The notes under the pieces are model-generated. The model searched no databases, was not told the DNA's origin, and saw only the letters and a program-made list of their open reading frames with translations. Position numbers and translations under genes: made by a program. From positions 62,001 through 126,000 of the forward strand of contig DATEGF010000366.1 in NCBI GenBank assembly GCA_035280245.1: a DNA stretch of 64,000 nucleotides, in the 5' to 3' direction. Numbering within the stretch: the stretch's first letter is position 1; the number at the start of each line of letters is the position of its first letter. Source of the DNA: DASZHJ01 sp035280245 (GTDB taxonomy: Bacteria; Pseudomonadota; Alphaproteobacteria; ATCC43930; CGMCC-115725). Positions 53,698 to 64,000 of the stretch are shown one piece after another.

Positions 53698-54629
53698 CGC
53701 CGCGCCTCCAGCCGGATTCGCGGATCGATCACCCCGTAGAGGAGGTCGACCACGAGATTGATCCCCGCATAGAAGAAGGTGAACAGCAGGAGCACCGCGA
53801 CGGTGACGGGATAGTCGCGCGCGAAGATCGCCTGGATCGCCTGTCGGCCGAGACCGGGAATATTGAAGACGGTCTCGACGACGAAGGTGGCGGTGAGAAG
53901 CGTGCCAAAGATGACGCCAATGGTGGTGAGGAGCGGCACCAGGATGTTCGGCAGCGCGTGCCGAAAGATCACGATCCGCTCGCGCATGCCCTTGGCGCGC
54001 GCGGTGCGGATGTAGTCCTGGGCCAGCACCTCCAGCATGAAGGTGCGGGCAAGCCGGGCGATGTAGGCCGTGGGCTGGAGCGCAAGCACGATCACCGGCA
54101 GGGCTGCCTGCTGCGCGGTGCCCCAGCCCGCGACCGGCAGTGCGTTGAGGCGCACGGCGAGCAGATAGACCAGGAACGCCGCGCTCGCGAAGTTCGGCAC
54201 CGAGATCCCCGCGATCATCACCGCCATGATCGAGGTGTCCGCCCATCGATTGTGTTTGAGCGCCGCCAGCGCGCCGGCGGCGACGCCGAGCGGTACCGCG
54301 ACGAAGAGTGCCGCCAACGCCAGCAGCGGGCTGATCTTGAGGCTGTCGCCCAGCACCTCCACAACGGGGACGCCCACGAAGCGATAGGAGAGGCCGAACT
54401 CGCCGCGGACGACGCCGCGGACGTAGGTCGCGAACTGCTGAAGGATCGGCGCGTCGAGGCCGTATTCGGCGCGCAACCGCTGCTCCAGCGCGGCATCGCC
54501 GGAGCGGTCGCTCAGCATGGCGCCGATGGGGTCTCCCGGCATGAGCCGGCTCGCCGCGAAGGCGAGCACCAGCACGGCCGCAAGGACGAAGACGAGCTCG
54601 GCGAGGCGACGTGCGATGTAGGAGAGCAA
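53694..54629 (-). CDS. Dpp-type importer 2, permease DppB
   Basis: A 311 aa permease. It begins LSYIARRLAELVFVLAAVLVLAFAASRLMPGDPIGAM and ends INLVVDLLYGVIDPRIRLEARR, with the loop DYIRTARAKGMRERIVIFRHALPNILVPL. The start codon appears to be TTG at 54629; it gives the full conserved N-terminus, and no ATG nearby does. It lies 21 bp after the binding-protein gene. Confidence 0.9.
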   Translation of the reverse strand: MLSYIARRLAELVFVLAAVLVLAFAASRLMPGDPIGAMLSDRSGDAALEQRLRAEYGLDAPILQQFATYVRGVVRGEFGLSYRFVGVPVVEVLGDSLKISPLLALAALFVAVPLGVAAGALAALKHNRWADTSIMAVMIAGISVPNFASAAFLVYLLAVRLNALPVAGWGTAQQAALPVIVLALQPTAYIARLARTFMLEVLAQDYIRTARAKGMRERIVIFRHALPNILVPLLTTIGVIFGTLLTATFVVETVFNIPGLGRQAIQAIFARDYPVTVAVLLLFTFFYAGINLVVDLLYGVIDPRIRLEARR

Positions 54630-54650
54630 GGCGCTAGGACACCACGCGCC

Positions 54651-56195
54651 TCACTCCATCTCCACCTTCGCATAGGGCAGCATCCGGAAGGGCGTCAGGT
54701 AGACGTTCTTCACGTTGGGCTGCTTCAGCCAGATCTGCGTGCGGACATAAAGCGGCGCCATGCCGACGTCGTCCACGATGATCTTCTCGGCCTGCGCGTA
54801 GATCTTGTAGCGCGCCTCGGCGTTGGGCTCGCCCTGTGCCTGGTCGATCAGCTTGTTGTAGTCCTCGTTCTTCCATCTGACGCGGTCATAGGGGCTGCGG
54901 GAATCCCAGAGCTGCGACAGGAAATAGAGCGCGTCGGGATAGTCGGCGGTCCAGCCCCAGGGGAAGAACGCGACCTCGCCCGCGTTCAATTGCTTGATGT
55001 AGGTCGCGCGCTCCACGACCTTCACGTTGACTTGCATGCCAAGCACCTTGTTGAACTGGTCGGCCAGCGCCGCGAGGGAATCCTTCTCGACGGGAGTGGC
55101 CTGGATGTCGATCGGCGGCAGACCTTTGCCGTCTGGGAAGCCCGCCTCCGCGAGGAGTTTCTTGGCGCGCTGGGGGTCGTAGGGAATCTTCGCCACGGGC
55201 GCGTAACCCGCGACGCCCGGCGTAATCGAGCCGTAGAGCGGCAGGCCCGCGCCGCCAAGGATGCCTTTCACGAAGCCGTCGCGGTCGACTGCCAGGCTGA
55301 TCGCCTCGCGAACGCGCTTGTCCTTGAAGGGCGCGTAGAGGTTCTGGTTCATGCCGAGATAGGTGATCTGAGCCGCCGGCACCTGGATGGTCTGGTTCTG
55401 GTAGCGGGAGTCCTTGAGAACCGCGCGCGTCCCGCTCGCCGGGACCTCGACCAGATCGAGGCCCTTGGTCTCATAGAGCGAGAGCGCGGTCTCAATGTTC
55501 GGCACTACCAGGAACGCGACCTCGTCGATCTTGGGAGCGCCGCCCCAATAGCCCGGGAACGCCTTCAGGCGGACCGCCTCGCCGCGCTTCCACTCTACGA
55601 ACTGGAATGGACCGGTGCCCGCCGACTCTTTCAGGAACCAGTCGGCGCCGTGCGTCAGCACGTCCGTGTCGAAGATGCGCACGGGATAGATCGGGAAGAG
55701 CACGTCGGGCTTGTTGAAGGTGATGTCGACGGTGGTGTCGTCCACCACTTTGACGCCCGCGAGCGCGGTGGCCTTGCCGTCGAGCAAGTCCTGGGCGCCG
55801 ACGATATCCTTGAGATAGACTTGGCTCGCACCGGGCTTGAGCGCGGGCGTCAGCAGCGCCTCGAAGGAGCGCTTGACGTCCGTCGCCTTGAGCTCGCGTC
55901 CGGTTTGGAATTTGACGCCGGTGCGCAGCTTGAAGCGCCAAGTCTTGCCGCCGTCAGTCGCCTGCCATTCCGTTGCAAGGACCGGGATCACCTTCCCGTC
56001 TTTGTCGATGCCGGCGAGGTCCTCGTACATGTTCCGGATGATGTCGCCGGCGATCAGCTCGGATTCCGTGATCGGGTCCATCTGCGAGGGATCGGCGGTG
56101 ATGTTGAGGCGCAGGCTCTTGGCCTCCGCCGCTCCGCTCATGGCTGCCAGCACGGTCGCCGCCGCCAGCGCAAGCCTCGCTGAAATCCGCCCCAT
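54651..56195 (-). CDS. Dpp-type importer 2, substrate-binding protein
   Basis: A 514 aa SBP_bac_5 protein with a Sec signal (1-25, AEA). Landmarks: ITADPSQMDPITESELIAGDIIRNMYEDL, SAGTGPFQFVEWKRGE, DKRVREAISLAVDRDG, and a C-terminal WGWTADYPDALYFLSQLW with the family's acidic ligand region. It is less like DppA than the importer-1 protein, so ligands other than dipeptides are plausible. First gene of the 12-gene minus-strand unit; divergent from the BHMT-like gene across 150 bp. Confidence 0.92.
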   Translation of the reverse strand: MGRISARLALAAATVLAAMSGAAEAKSLRLNITADPSQMDPITESELIAGDIIRNMYEDLAGIDKDGKVIPVLATEWQATDGGKTWRFKLRTGVKFQTGRELKATDVKRSFEALLTPALKPGASQVYLKDIVGAQDLLDGKATALAGVKVVDDTTVDITFNKPDVLFPIYPVRIFDTDVLTHGADWFLKESAGTGPFQFVEWKRGEAVRLKAFPGYWGGAPKIDEVAFLVVPNIETALSLYETKGLDLVEVPASGTRAVLKDSRYQNQTIQVPAAQITYLGMNQNLYAPFKDKRVREAISLAVDRDGFVKGILGGAGLPLYGSITPGVAGYAPVAKIPYDPQRAKKLLAEAGFPDGKGLPPIDIQATPVEKDSLAALADQFNKVLGMQVNVKVVERATYIKQLNAGEVAFFPWGWTADYPDALYFLSQLWDSRSPYDRVRWKNEDYNKLIDQAQGEPNAEARYKIYAQAEKIIVDDVGMAPLYVRTQIWLKQPNVKNVYLTPFRMLPYAKVEME

Positions 56196-56259
56196 GATCG
56201 CCTCCGCCCCAGTGCCTTCGCATCGATATCAGCATCGAATCCCCCGAGGCACAAGCGGA

Positions 56260-56279
56260 GCACGATAGAGTGATCGTGC
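56260..56279. promoter_or_regulatory. Inverted repeat in the divergent region of importer 2 and the BHMT-like gene
   Basis: GCACGAT (56260-56266) and ATCGTGC (56273-56279), 7-bp perfect arms with a 6-bp spacer, in the 150-bp gap between divergent transcription units. Size and place fit an operator shared by both. Confidence 0.4.
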
Positions 56280-56345
56280 GCGGTTGCAGCATGCGCAGTC
56301 TTGGTATTTGCTGTGCTGAACAAGGTCAGTGGGAGGGGTGGAGCG

Positions 56346-57422
56346 ATGAAGGCGGGCGGGCGCGCGAAGAGCAAATCGTCGAAGCCGGAGCTGCTGCGGC
56401 GGCTCGACAAAGGCGCGGTGATCTGCGCCGAGGGCTATCTCTTCGAGTTCGAGCGCCGAGGCTACCTGCAGGCGGGCGCCTTCGTGCCGGAGGTCGTGCT
56501 CGAGCATCCCAAGCTCGTCGAGCAGCTCCACACGGAGTTCGTACGTGCGGGCTCCGACGTGGTCGAGGCCTTCACCTACTACGGCCACCGCGCAAAGCTG
56601 AAGCTGATCGGGCGCGAGAAGGACCTCGCGCCGATGAACCGTACGGCGCTCAAGATCGCCAAGAAGGTCGCGAGGGCCACCGGCACGCTGCTTGCCGGCA
56701 ACATCTGTAATAGCACCACATATCTGCCCGACGATCCCGCGACTCACAAAGCCTCGCGAAAGATGTTCGACGAGCAGATCGGCTGGGCCGCGGATGCGGG
56801 CGCCGATTTCATGATCGGCGAGACCTATTCGCATGCGGGCGAGGCGCTGATCGCACTGCAGGCCATCACGGCCGCGAAGATCCCGTCGGTGATCACCATG
56901 GCGATCCTGACCGACGGCAAGACGCGAGAGGGCTGGGATCCCGTCGATGCGATGAAGCGCCTCGAGGACGGCGGCGCCGACGTGGTCGGTCTCAATTGCT
57001 CGCGCGGGCCCGCCACGATGCTTCCGCTGCTCAAGAAGATTCGGCGCGCGGTCAGCTGCCACGTGGCGGCGCTGCCCGTGCCCTACCGGACGACGACGAA
57101 GGAGCCGACCTTCCAGTCACTGCACGACAAGGCCTGCGATTGCATCCCCGAGGATCGGCCGTTCCCGGTGGCGCTCGATCCCTTCACCTGCAATCGCTAC
57201 GAGATCGCAGAGTTTGGCAAGGAGGCTTATGCGATGGGGATCAATTATCTCGGCGTCTGCTGCGGCGCCGGGCCCCATCACATCCGCGCGCTCGCGGAGG
57301 CGCTCCGGCGGCATCCGCCCGCGAGCAGATACTCGCCGGACATGTCGAAGCACTACGTGTTCGGCTCGGCGAAGGGCCTGCATGCCCGCAACCGGCAATT
57401 CGCCAAGCACCTACGGGGTTAG
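56346..57422 (+). CDS. Homocysteine S-methyltransferase family protein (BHMT-like)
   Basis: A 358 aa zinc-dependent methyl-transfer barrel related to betaine-homocysteine methyltransferase and the MetH homocysteine domain. Zinc cysteines: Cys218 (GLNCSRG) and Cys305-Cys306 (GVCCGAG). AGSDVVEAFTYYGHRAKL, AGNICNSTTY and FMIGETYSHAGEALIA match the BHMT fold. GGAGGGGTGGAG precedes the ATG at 56346. The DddP-like gene follows 12 bp downstream, suggesting an onium-type methyl donor (betaine, DMSP or similar) rather than S-methylmethionine; this is inference. Confidence 0.87.
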   Translation: MKAGGRAKSKSSKPELLRRLDKGAVICAEGYLFEFERRGYLQAGAFVPEVVLEHPKLVEQLHTEFVRAGSDVVEAFTYYGHRAKLKLIGREKDLAPMNRTALKIAKKVARATGTLLAGNICNSTTYLPDDPATHKASRKMFDEQIGWAADAGADFMIGETYSHAGEALIALQAITAAKIPSVITMAILTDGKTREGWDPVDAMKRLEDGGADVVGLNCSRGPATMLPLLKKIRRAVSCHVAALPVPYRTTTKEPTFQSLHDKACDCIPEDRPFPVALDPFTCNRYEIAEFGKEAYAMGINYLGVCCGAGPHHIRALAEALRRHPPASRYSPDMSKHYVFGSAKGLHARNRQFAKHLRG

Positions 57423-57434
57423 GGAGATCACGCC

Positions 57435-58685
57435 ATGAACGACATGCAGGAGCGGCGTCTCGCGCCAAGCTGGGCGAGCGCGGGGGTCAAGGACAACGAG
57501 CGGCAGATCGACATGGTGCGTCTGCGCGCCTATCGGCTTGGCCGCTTCCAGGCCGAGCTCAGGCGGATGGACTGCCCGGGAGCGCTGCTGAGCGACCCCT
57601 TGAACATCCGCTACGCCACCGGCAGCCGGAACATGTCGGTCTGGACATCGCACAGCTCGCCGGCGCGGTACTGCTTCGTGCCGGCCGAGGGAAAGGCGAT
57701 CCTTTGGGACTTCCATAATTGCGAGTTCATGTCCGCGGATCTCGAGACGGTGGCCGAGGCACGGCCAGCGCGCGGAATTTTCTTCTTCAGCGCGGGAAGC
57801 CGCCTGGAGGAGAAGGCGAAGGCCTGGGCCGCGGAGATCGCCGACGTGCTGGCGGCGCACGGCAGGAGCAAGCGCCTCGCGGTCGACAAACTCGACCCAC
57901 CCGGAACCCACGCCCTCGAGGCGCTCGGCATCGAGATCGTGGACGGACAGGGACCGTGCGAGCTCGCGCGGGCCATCAAGTCCGAGGACGAGATCGCCTG
58001 CATGGTGCAATCGATCGCGGTCTGCGAGGCCGGGATGGCGCGCATGCACGAGGCCCTCCGGCCCGGCATGACCGAGAACGAGCTCTGGGCGATCCTGCAC
58101 GAGACCAACATCCGCATGGGCGGCGAGTGGATCGAGACGCGGATCCTGTCCTCGGGCGAGCGCACCAATCCCTGGTTCCAGGAATGCGGCGATCGGTTGA
58201 TCCGGCCCGGCGACCTCGTGAGCTTCGACACCGACCTGATCGGTCCCTTCGGCTACTGCGCCGACATCTCCCGCACGTATTTCTGCGGACCCGGCAAGCC
58301 CACGGACGAGCAGCGCCGCCTCTATGGCCTCGCGCTCGATCAGATCCATCACAACATCGACAAGCTGATGCGGCCGGGGATGAACCTCCGCGAGGCGAGC
58401 GACCTCGCCTGGCGCATCCCGAACTCCTTCGTGAAGAACCGCTACTCCTGTGTCGCGCACGGCGTCGGGCTCTGCGACGAGTGGCCCAAGATCACGCACA
58501 TCCAGGACCGCGAGCGCAGCGCCTACGACGGCGACCTCGAGCCCGGCATGACCATCTGCGTCGAGAGCTACATGGGCGAGGAAGGCGGCCGCGAGGGCGT
58601 GAAGCTCGAGCAGCAGGTCCTGATTACCGACAAGGGCTCCAAGCTGCTGTCGACGTTCCCGTTCGAGGATGTCTTGGGCGGCTAA
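57435..58685 (+). CDS. M24-fold protein of the DddP (DMSP lyase) type
   Basis: A 416 aa protein of the M24 (Xaa-Pro peptidase/creatinase) fold whose sequence follows DddP, the metal-dependent DMSP lyase, from end to end as I recall it. The six DddP metal ligands are present as Asp265, Asp267, Asp277, His342, Glu377 and Glu392 with the right spacing, and the catalytic Asp lies at 348 (HGVGLCDEW). Blocks shared with DddP: DPLNIRYAT, GGEWIETR, RTNPWFQECG, SFDTDLIG. It is about 30 residues shorter at the N-terminus than RlDddP. DddP relatives of unknown function are widespread, so lyase activity is not certain. Confidence 0.85.
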   Translation: MNDMQERRLAPSWASAGVKDNERQIDMVRLRAYRLGRFQAELRRMDCPGALLSDPLNIRYATGSRNMSVWTSHSSPARYCFVPAEGKAILWDFHNCEFMSADLETVAEARPARGIFFFSAGSRLEEKAKAWAAEIADVLAAHGRSKRLAVDKLDPPGTHALEALGIEIVDGQGPCELARAIKSEDEIACMVQSIAVCEAGMARMHEALRPGMTENELWAILHETNIRMGGEWIETRILSSGERTNPWFQECGDRLIRPGDLVSFDTDLIGPFGYCADISRTYFCGPGKPTDEQRRLYGLALDQIHHNIDKLMRPGMNLREASDLAWRIPNSFVKNRYSCVAHGVGLCDEWPKITHIQDRERSAYDGDLEPGMTICVESYMGEEGGREGVKLEQQVLITDKGSKLLSTFPFEDVLGG

Positions 58686-58723
58686 CCTTAAGGGCAACCC
58701 ATTGTAGAGGCGTTGGAGTTCAT

Positions 58724-58810
58724 CCCCCTCACCCAGCTTCGGCTAAGCTCGCTCCGCTCGCTAAGCCTACGCAACCCTCTCCCCGTCGGGGAGAGGGGAG
58801 GGTGAGGGGG
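58724..58810. repeat. Palindromic intergenic repeat / bidirectional terminator
   Basis: Outer inverted repeat CCCCCTCACCC (58724-58734) with GGGTGAGGGGG (58800-58810), and an inner 10-bp stem-loop CCCTCTCCCC-GTC-GGGGAGAGGG (58775-58797). It lies between the convergent DddP-like and importer-3 genes. The unit type (CCCTCACCC...CTCTCCCCG) is widespread in Proteobacteria as I recall, and differs from the GCGTCCTTCGA repeats. Confidence 0.75.
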
Positions 58811-58831
58811 CTCGCCGAAAAATGAAAAAGA

Positions 58832-60952
<2,121 letters not shown>

Positions 60953-60955
60953 CGA

Positions 60956-62017
60956 TCAGTCCCTGAGGCTCATCTCGCGGAGCCCATCCGCCATCAGGTT
61001 GAAGCCGAGGATCAGGCTCGAGACCGAGAGCGCCGGGATGAGCAGCATGTAGGAGAACTTCCAGAGCATAGCGACCTTCGCCGCCTCTTTGATCATCAGG
61101 CCCCAATCGGGATCCGGCGGCTGCAGGCCGAGGCCGAGGAAGGTCAAGGTGGTGATCGCCACGGTCGTATAGCCGAGGCGCAGGCAGGCATCGACGATGA
61201 TCGGACCGCGCGCGTTCGGCAGGAGCTCGTAGATCATGATCCGCAGCGGATGCTCGCCGCGCGTCTGCGCCGCAAAGATGTAGTCGCGGGTCTTGGTGTC
61301 GAGCGTGAGGCCGCGGACGATGCGCATGATCGCCGGCGCCGAGGCGAAGGTCACGGCGATTACGATGTTGAAGCCGCTGGCGCCGAGGTAATTCAGGATC
61401 AGGATGAACAGCACCATCACCGGGAACGAGAGCAGCACATTCGCGATGAACGAGATCACCTGGTCCCACCACTTGGCGAGATATCCCGCCATCAGGCCCA
61501 GCATCGAGCCGACGACATAGGCGACCAGCGTCGCGGTGACGCCCCAGACCAGCACGCGCTGGCAGCCCCAGAGAACGCGGGAGAGCATATCGCGGCCCTT
61601 GAAATCCGCGCCCAGGAGGAAGAGATGGCCGTTCTTCTCGATGCCCACGCCCGTGAACGGCGCGATCGGCTTGTTCGGGTCGACGAGCGGCAGGAACGGC
61701 ACCGTCACCGCGGCGATGAGCCAGAAGAACACCAGGCTTACGCCGATGATGGCGATGGGCGATTCGCGCCAGGACGCCACGGCGACGACATAGAGCAGGA
61801 TCGTCGCGGGGATCGCCGGCAGCAACACCCAGGTCTTGAAGGCGTCGCCGAGATAGCCGCCGAACATGACCGAGGCGGTGAGCGGTAGCCACATCAGCAA
61901 GAGGAGCGCGATGCAGACGCGCGGCCGCTGCAGCCGTTTCAACAGCGTGAGCGGCGGCGCGGCGGCCGCAACCGGCGGCGCTGCGGGAGGGGTGGCAAGG
62001 ACTTCGACGCTCGCCAT
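60956..62017 (-). CDS. Dpp-type importer 3, permease DppC
   Basis: A 353 aa permease, longer than usual because two extra helices precede the conserved core (LLLLMWLPLTASVMFGG and LLPAIPATILLYVVAVASW). The core holds LLGADFKGRDMLSRVLWGCQRVLVWG, the loop FAAQTRGEHPLRIMIYELLPN, and FLGLGLQPPDPDWGLMI, and ends FNLMADGLREMSLRD. A Pro/Ala-rich N-terminus of about 25 residues comes first. Seven bp separate it from the upstream dppB. Confidence 0.92.
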   Translation of the reverse strand: MASVEVLATPPAAPPVAAAAPPLTLLKRLQRPRVCIALLLLMWLPLTASVMFGGYLGDAFKTWVLLPAIPATILLYVVAVASWRESPIAIIGVSLVFFWLIAAVTVPFLPLVDPNKPIAPFTGVGIEKNGHLFLLGADFKGRDMLSRVLWGCQRVLVWGVTATLVAYVVGSMLGLMAGYLAKWWDQVISFIANVLLSFPVMVLFILILNYLGASGFNIVIAVTFASAPAIMRIVRGLTLDTKTRDYIFAAQTRGEHPLRIMIYELLPNARGPIIVDACLRLGYTTVAITTLTFLGLGLQPPDPDWGLMIKEAAKVAMLWKFSYMLLIPALSVSSLILGFNLMADGLREMSLRD

Positions 62018-62024
62018 CGTTCCC

Positions 62025-62975
62025 TCAACTGAAGCGGATGCGCGGATTGAGGAACGTATAGCCCACGTCCGAGATGATCTGCGAGATCACCGCGACGAAG
62101 ACCGCGACCAGCGTCGCCGCCTGGATCACATAGACGTCGCCGAACAATGCGGCGTCCAGCAGCAGCTTGCCGAAGCCAGAGTACTGGAAGAATACCTCGA
62201 CCACGACAACGCCGGAGAGGATCCAGTTGAGCTGTAGCGCGATGATCGTGAAGGGCGCGATCAGCGCGTTGCGCAGCGCATGGCGCAGGATGACCCGGCG
62301 GTGCGGCAGGCCCTTCAGCACCGCGGTGCGGATGTACTGGGACGTCATGACCTCGGCCATGGACGCCCGCGTCATCCGCGTGACGTAGCCGCAGTCATAG
62401 AGCACCAGCGTCATCACGGGGAGCGCGAGCTGGCGCCAATCCCAGCCGTTGACCATGGCGGAGTTTGCCGGGACCCATTGCAGGCCCAGCGCGAAGATCA
62501 CGGTAAGCACGATCGCGGTCGCGATCTCCGGCAATGACGTCGTGAGCACGGCGACGAAGGATACGGCGCGATCCTGCACCGCCCCCTCTCTCATGCCGGC
62601 GATGATCCCGAGCGTCAGGGATATCGGAATCATCAGGGCGAACACCCAGAAAGCCAATATCCCCGTGTTGATCAGGCGGTCGCCCAGCAGGCGGCTCACC
62701 GGCTCGGCCTTCTCGAACGAACGTCCGAAATCGCCGGTCACGACACCGGCGACCCATTTGATGTAGCGGTCATAGAACGGCACGTTCAGCCCTTTGCGGT
62801 CGAGCCAGGCCTCATAGTCCTGGTCCGACAACGCCGAGACGGCAAACCCGCCCAACTCCGCGACCGCGATCTGACGCTTGAACTTGTCGCTATCGAAGAT
62901 GGCGAAGATCACCAGCGACACCACCGCCATGATGAGCAGCATCTGGAGCAGGCGATTGCCGATGAGCTTGAGCAT
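62025..62975 (-). CDS. Dpp-type importer 3, permease DppB
   Basis: A 316 aa permease beginning LKLIGNRLLQMLLIMAVVSLVIFAIFDSD and ending ISDVGYTFLNPRIRFS, with loop QYIRTAVLKGLPHRRVILRHALRNALIAP. The usual PGDP after TM1 is missing; the loop instead reads DSDKFKRQIAVAELGGFAVSALSDQDYEAWLDRKGLNVPFYDRY. A large hairpin lies between this gene and the binding-protein gene upstream. Confidence 0.92.
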   Translation of the reverse strand: MLKLIGNRLLQMLLIMAVVSLVIFAIFDSDKFKRQIAVAELGGFAVSALSDQDYEAWLDRKGLNVPFYDRYIKWVAGVVTGDFGRSFEKAEPVSRLLGDRLINTGILAFWVFALMIPISLTLGIIAGMREGAVQDRAVSFVAVLTTSLPEIATAIVLTVIFALGLQWVPANSAMVNGWDWRQLALPVMTLVLYDCGYVTRMTRASMAEVMTSQYIRTAVLKGLPHRRVILRHALRNALIAPFTIIALQLNWILSGVVVVEVFFQYSGFGKLLLDAALFGDVYVIQAATLVAVFVAVISQIISDVGYTFLNPRIRFS

Positions 62976-63004
62976 GGGTTGGCTTCTGTGACGGCTCTAC
63001 TAAG

Positions 63005-63043
63005 GACGTCAGGCCCGGGAGCCGTCCTCCCGGGCCCGACGTC
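63005..63043 (-). terminator. Large hairpin between binding-protein and permease genes of importer 3
   Basis: Arms 63005-63021 and 63027-63043 pair at 16 of 17 positions (GACGTC-x-GGCCCGGGAG) around a 5-nt loop, 10 bp after the binding-protein stop codon. No U-tract follows, so RNA stabilisation of the upstream message or partial termination are both possible. Confidence 0.6.
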
Positions 63044-63052
63044 AGAACATGC

Positions 63053-64000
63053 TCAGGCCTTCCAGACCTTGTTGAACTGATGGTACTGGGTCGGGTGACC
63101 CTCGTACCCGTTCACGCTTTTGCCGACCATCGTGTAGATCGGCCGGAAGTACGGCATGATCATCACGGCGTCGTCCTGCAGGATCTTCGCCGCCTTCATC
63201 AGCTTGGGCTTACGCTCGTGGACGTCGAGCGTCGCCTCGGCCGCGTCGAGCGCCTTGTCGAACTCGGGGTTCGCGTAGTGGCTCTCGTTCCAGGGCACCC
63301 CTGTCCGGTAGGCCAGCGACATCGCCATGGTACCGAGCGGACGGTGCGTCCAGGCGGTGCATCCGAACAGCGTCTTGTCCCAGATCTCCCAGAATTTCGC
63401 GGATGGCAGGATGTTGATCTTGAGTGTGATCCCGGACTCCTTCATCTGGTCGCGCATGGCCTCGCAAGCCGTCTGCTGCTCATTGCCGTCGGTGTTGCCG
63501 ACGTCGATGGTGAGTTCGATGCCGTTCTCGTAGCCGGCCTCCTTGAGCAGTTGCTTCGCCGCCGCGACATCCTTCTTGATCGGCGGCAGCGGATCGTAGT
63601 CGGGATGAACCGGCGCCACGTGATGGTTCTGACCGATGTCGCCGCCCTCAGGGTAGACGAGCTTCTTCACCGCCTCGTTGTCGACGGATTTCAAGACAGC
63701 CTGCCGCACCCGCTTGTCCGTGAACGGCTTCTGGTCGACCTGCATGCGGCAGGCGATGGTCTGCGCCGTCCGCGCGATGTGGATCGCGCCCGGGAGCGAC
63801 TTGGCGAGGTCCAGCTGCTCGACTGAGAATTGATAGACGCCGTCAACGTCGCCCGATGCGAAAGCGGGAAGCTGGTTGGTCGTCTCGAAGTTGTAGTAGT
63901 GGATCTCGTCGAGATAGACCTTTCCGCCCCAGTAGTTGAAATCCTTCCCGTCCTTGGTCTTGGTGATGCGCTTCAAGATGCAGCGGTCACCGACCTTGAG
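63053..64000 (-). CDS. Dpp-type importer 3, substrate-binding protein, 5' part outside window
   Basis: C-terminal 315 residues of an SBP_bac_5 binding protein; the reading frame is open to the right edge, so the signal peptide and first lobe are not seen. Landmarks: YLDEIHYYNFETTNQLPAFASGDVDG, DKRVRQAVLKSVDNEAV, AAAKQLLKEAGYENGIELTI, and a tail QFNKVWKA. The segment TLFGCTAWTHRPLGTMAMSLAYRTG at the ligand region resembles peptide-type proteins, but no ligand can be named. First gene of importer 3. Confidence 0.9.
   Translation of the reverse strand, partial: LKVGDRCILKRITKTKDGKDFNYWGGKVYLDEIHYYNFETTNQLPAFASGDVDGVYQFSVEQLDLAKSLPGAIHIARTAQTIACRMQVDQKPFTDKRVRQAVLKSVDNEAVKKLVYPEGGDIGQNHHVAPVHPDYDPLPPIKKDVAAAKQLLKEAGYENGIELTIDVGNTDGNEQQTACEAMRDQMKESGITLKINILPSAKFWEIWDKTLFGCTAWTHRPLGTMAMSLAYRTGVPWNESHYANPEFDKALDAAEATLDVHERKPKLMKAAKILQDDAVMIMPYFRPIYTMVGKSVNGYEGHPTQYHQFNKVWKA

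Noticed and set aside
58724..58810. CRISPR-like repeats
   Set aside because: The repeats here are single palindromic units with no regular spacers; no cas gene is present.

Overview
The window is high-GC, densely coded DNA with short intergenic gaps and many 1-4 bp stop/start overlaps. The gene content points to a soil or freshwater alphaproteobacterium of Rhizobiales or Rhodospirillales type: an RND pump without its own outer-membrane gene, three Dpp-type ABC importers, a TRAP transporter, EttA, MlaC, SahR-MetF-MetH and dispersed GCGTCCTTCGA palindromic repeats. The genus cannot be named from sequence alone. No rRNA, tRNA or CRISPR array was seen.

Layout. 0-8.1 kb: a cut-off MFS drug exporter, a small secreted protein, a tungstate importer (tupBCA) and an RND efflux adaptor plus pump. 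8.2-16.7 kb: LysE-type exporter, TRAP importer (SBP plus fused DctQM), SDR, GFA-fold protein, ettA, a lone catechol 2,3-dioxygenase and an MlaC-like protein. 17.0-22.5 kb: a methionine-cycle operon, sahR-metF-metH, with a palindrome in its promoter. 23.07-26.45 kb: a complete IS1595-family transposon with 27-bp perfect terminal inverted repeats, an 8-bp target duplication, the transposase and four passenger genes, one with a P63C domain. 26.5-30.5 kb: a core-MetE-like methyltransferase and an SsuABC/TauABC-like importer. 30.5-36.1 kb: Dpp importer 1. 36.1-44 kb: BASS-like carrier, PadR regulator with operator, methyltransferase, FAH-family hydrolase, thioesterase, diguanylate cyclase, YbaK deacylase, GNAT and an ArsB/SLC13-like permease. 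43.6-56.2 kb: twelve genes on one strand with gaps of at most 61 bp, running from Dpp importer 2 into a set of catabolic enzymes (hydrolase, creatininase-like, flavoprotein, MDR dehydrogenase, acyl-CoA ligase, glyoxalase-fold protein, thioesterase). 56.3-58.7 kb, divergent from it: a BHMT-like methyltransferase and an M24 protein carrying all the metal ligands of the DMSP lyase DddP. 58.8-64 kb: Dpp importer 3 with fused ATPases; its binding-protein gene leaves the window.

How the parts may work together. The window is rich in one-carbon and methionine chemistry: three unrelated or distantly related homocysteine methyltransferases (MetH, core-MetE-like, BHMT-like) plus MetF and the SAH-sensing repressor SahR. 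The 43.6-58.7 kb region looks like a substrate-specific uptake and catabolism locus with divergent halves. The most notable items are that locus, the DddP/BHMT pair, the self-contained IS1595 transposon, and several RNA hairpins placed between binding-protein and permease genes or over a ribosome binding site.
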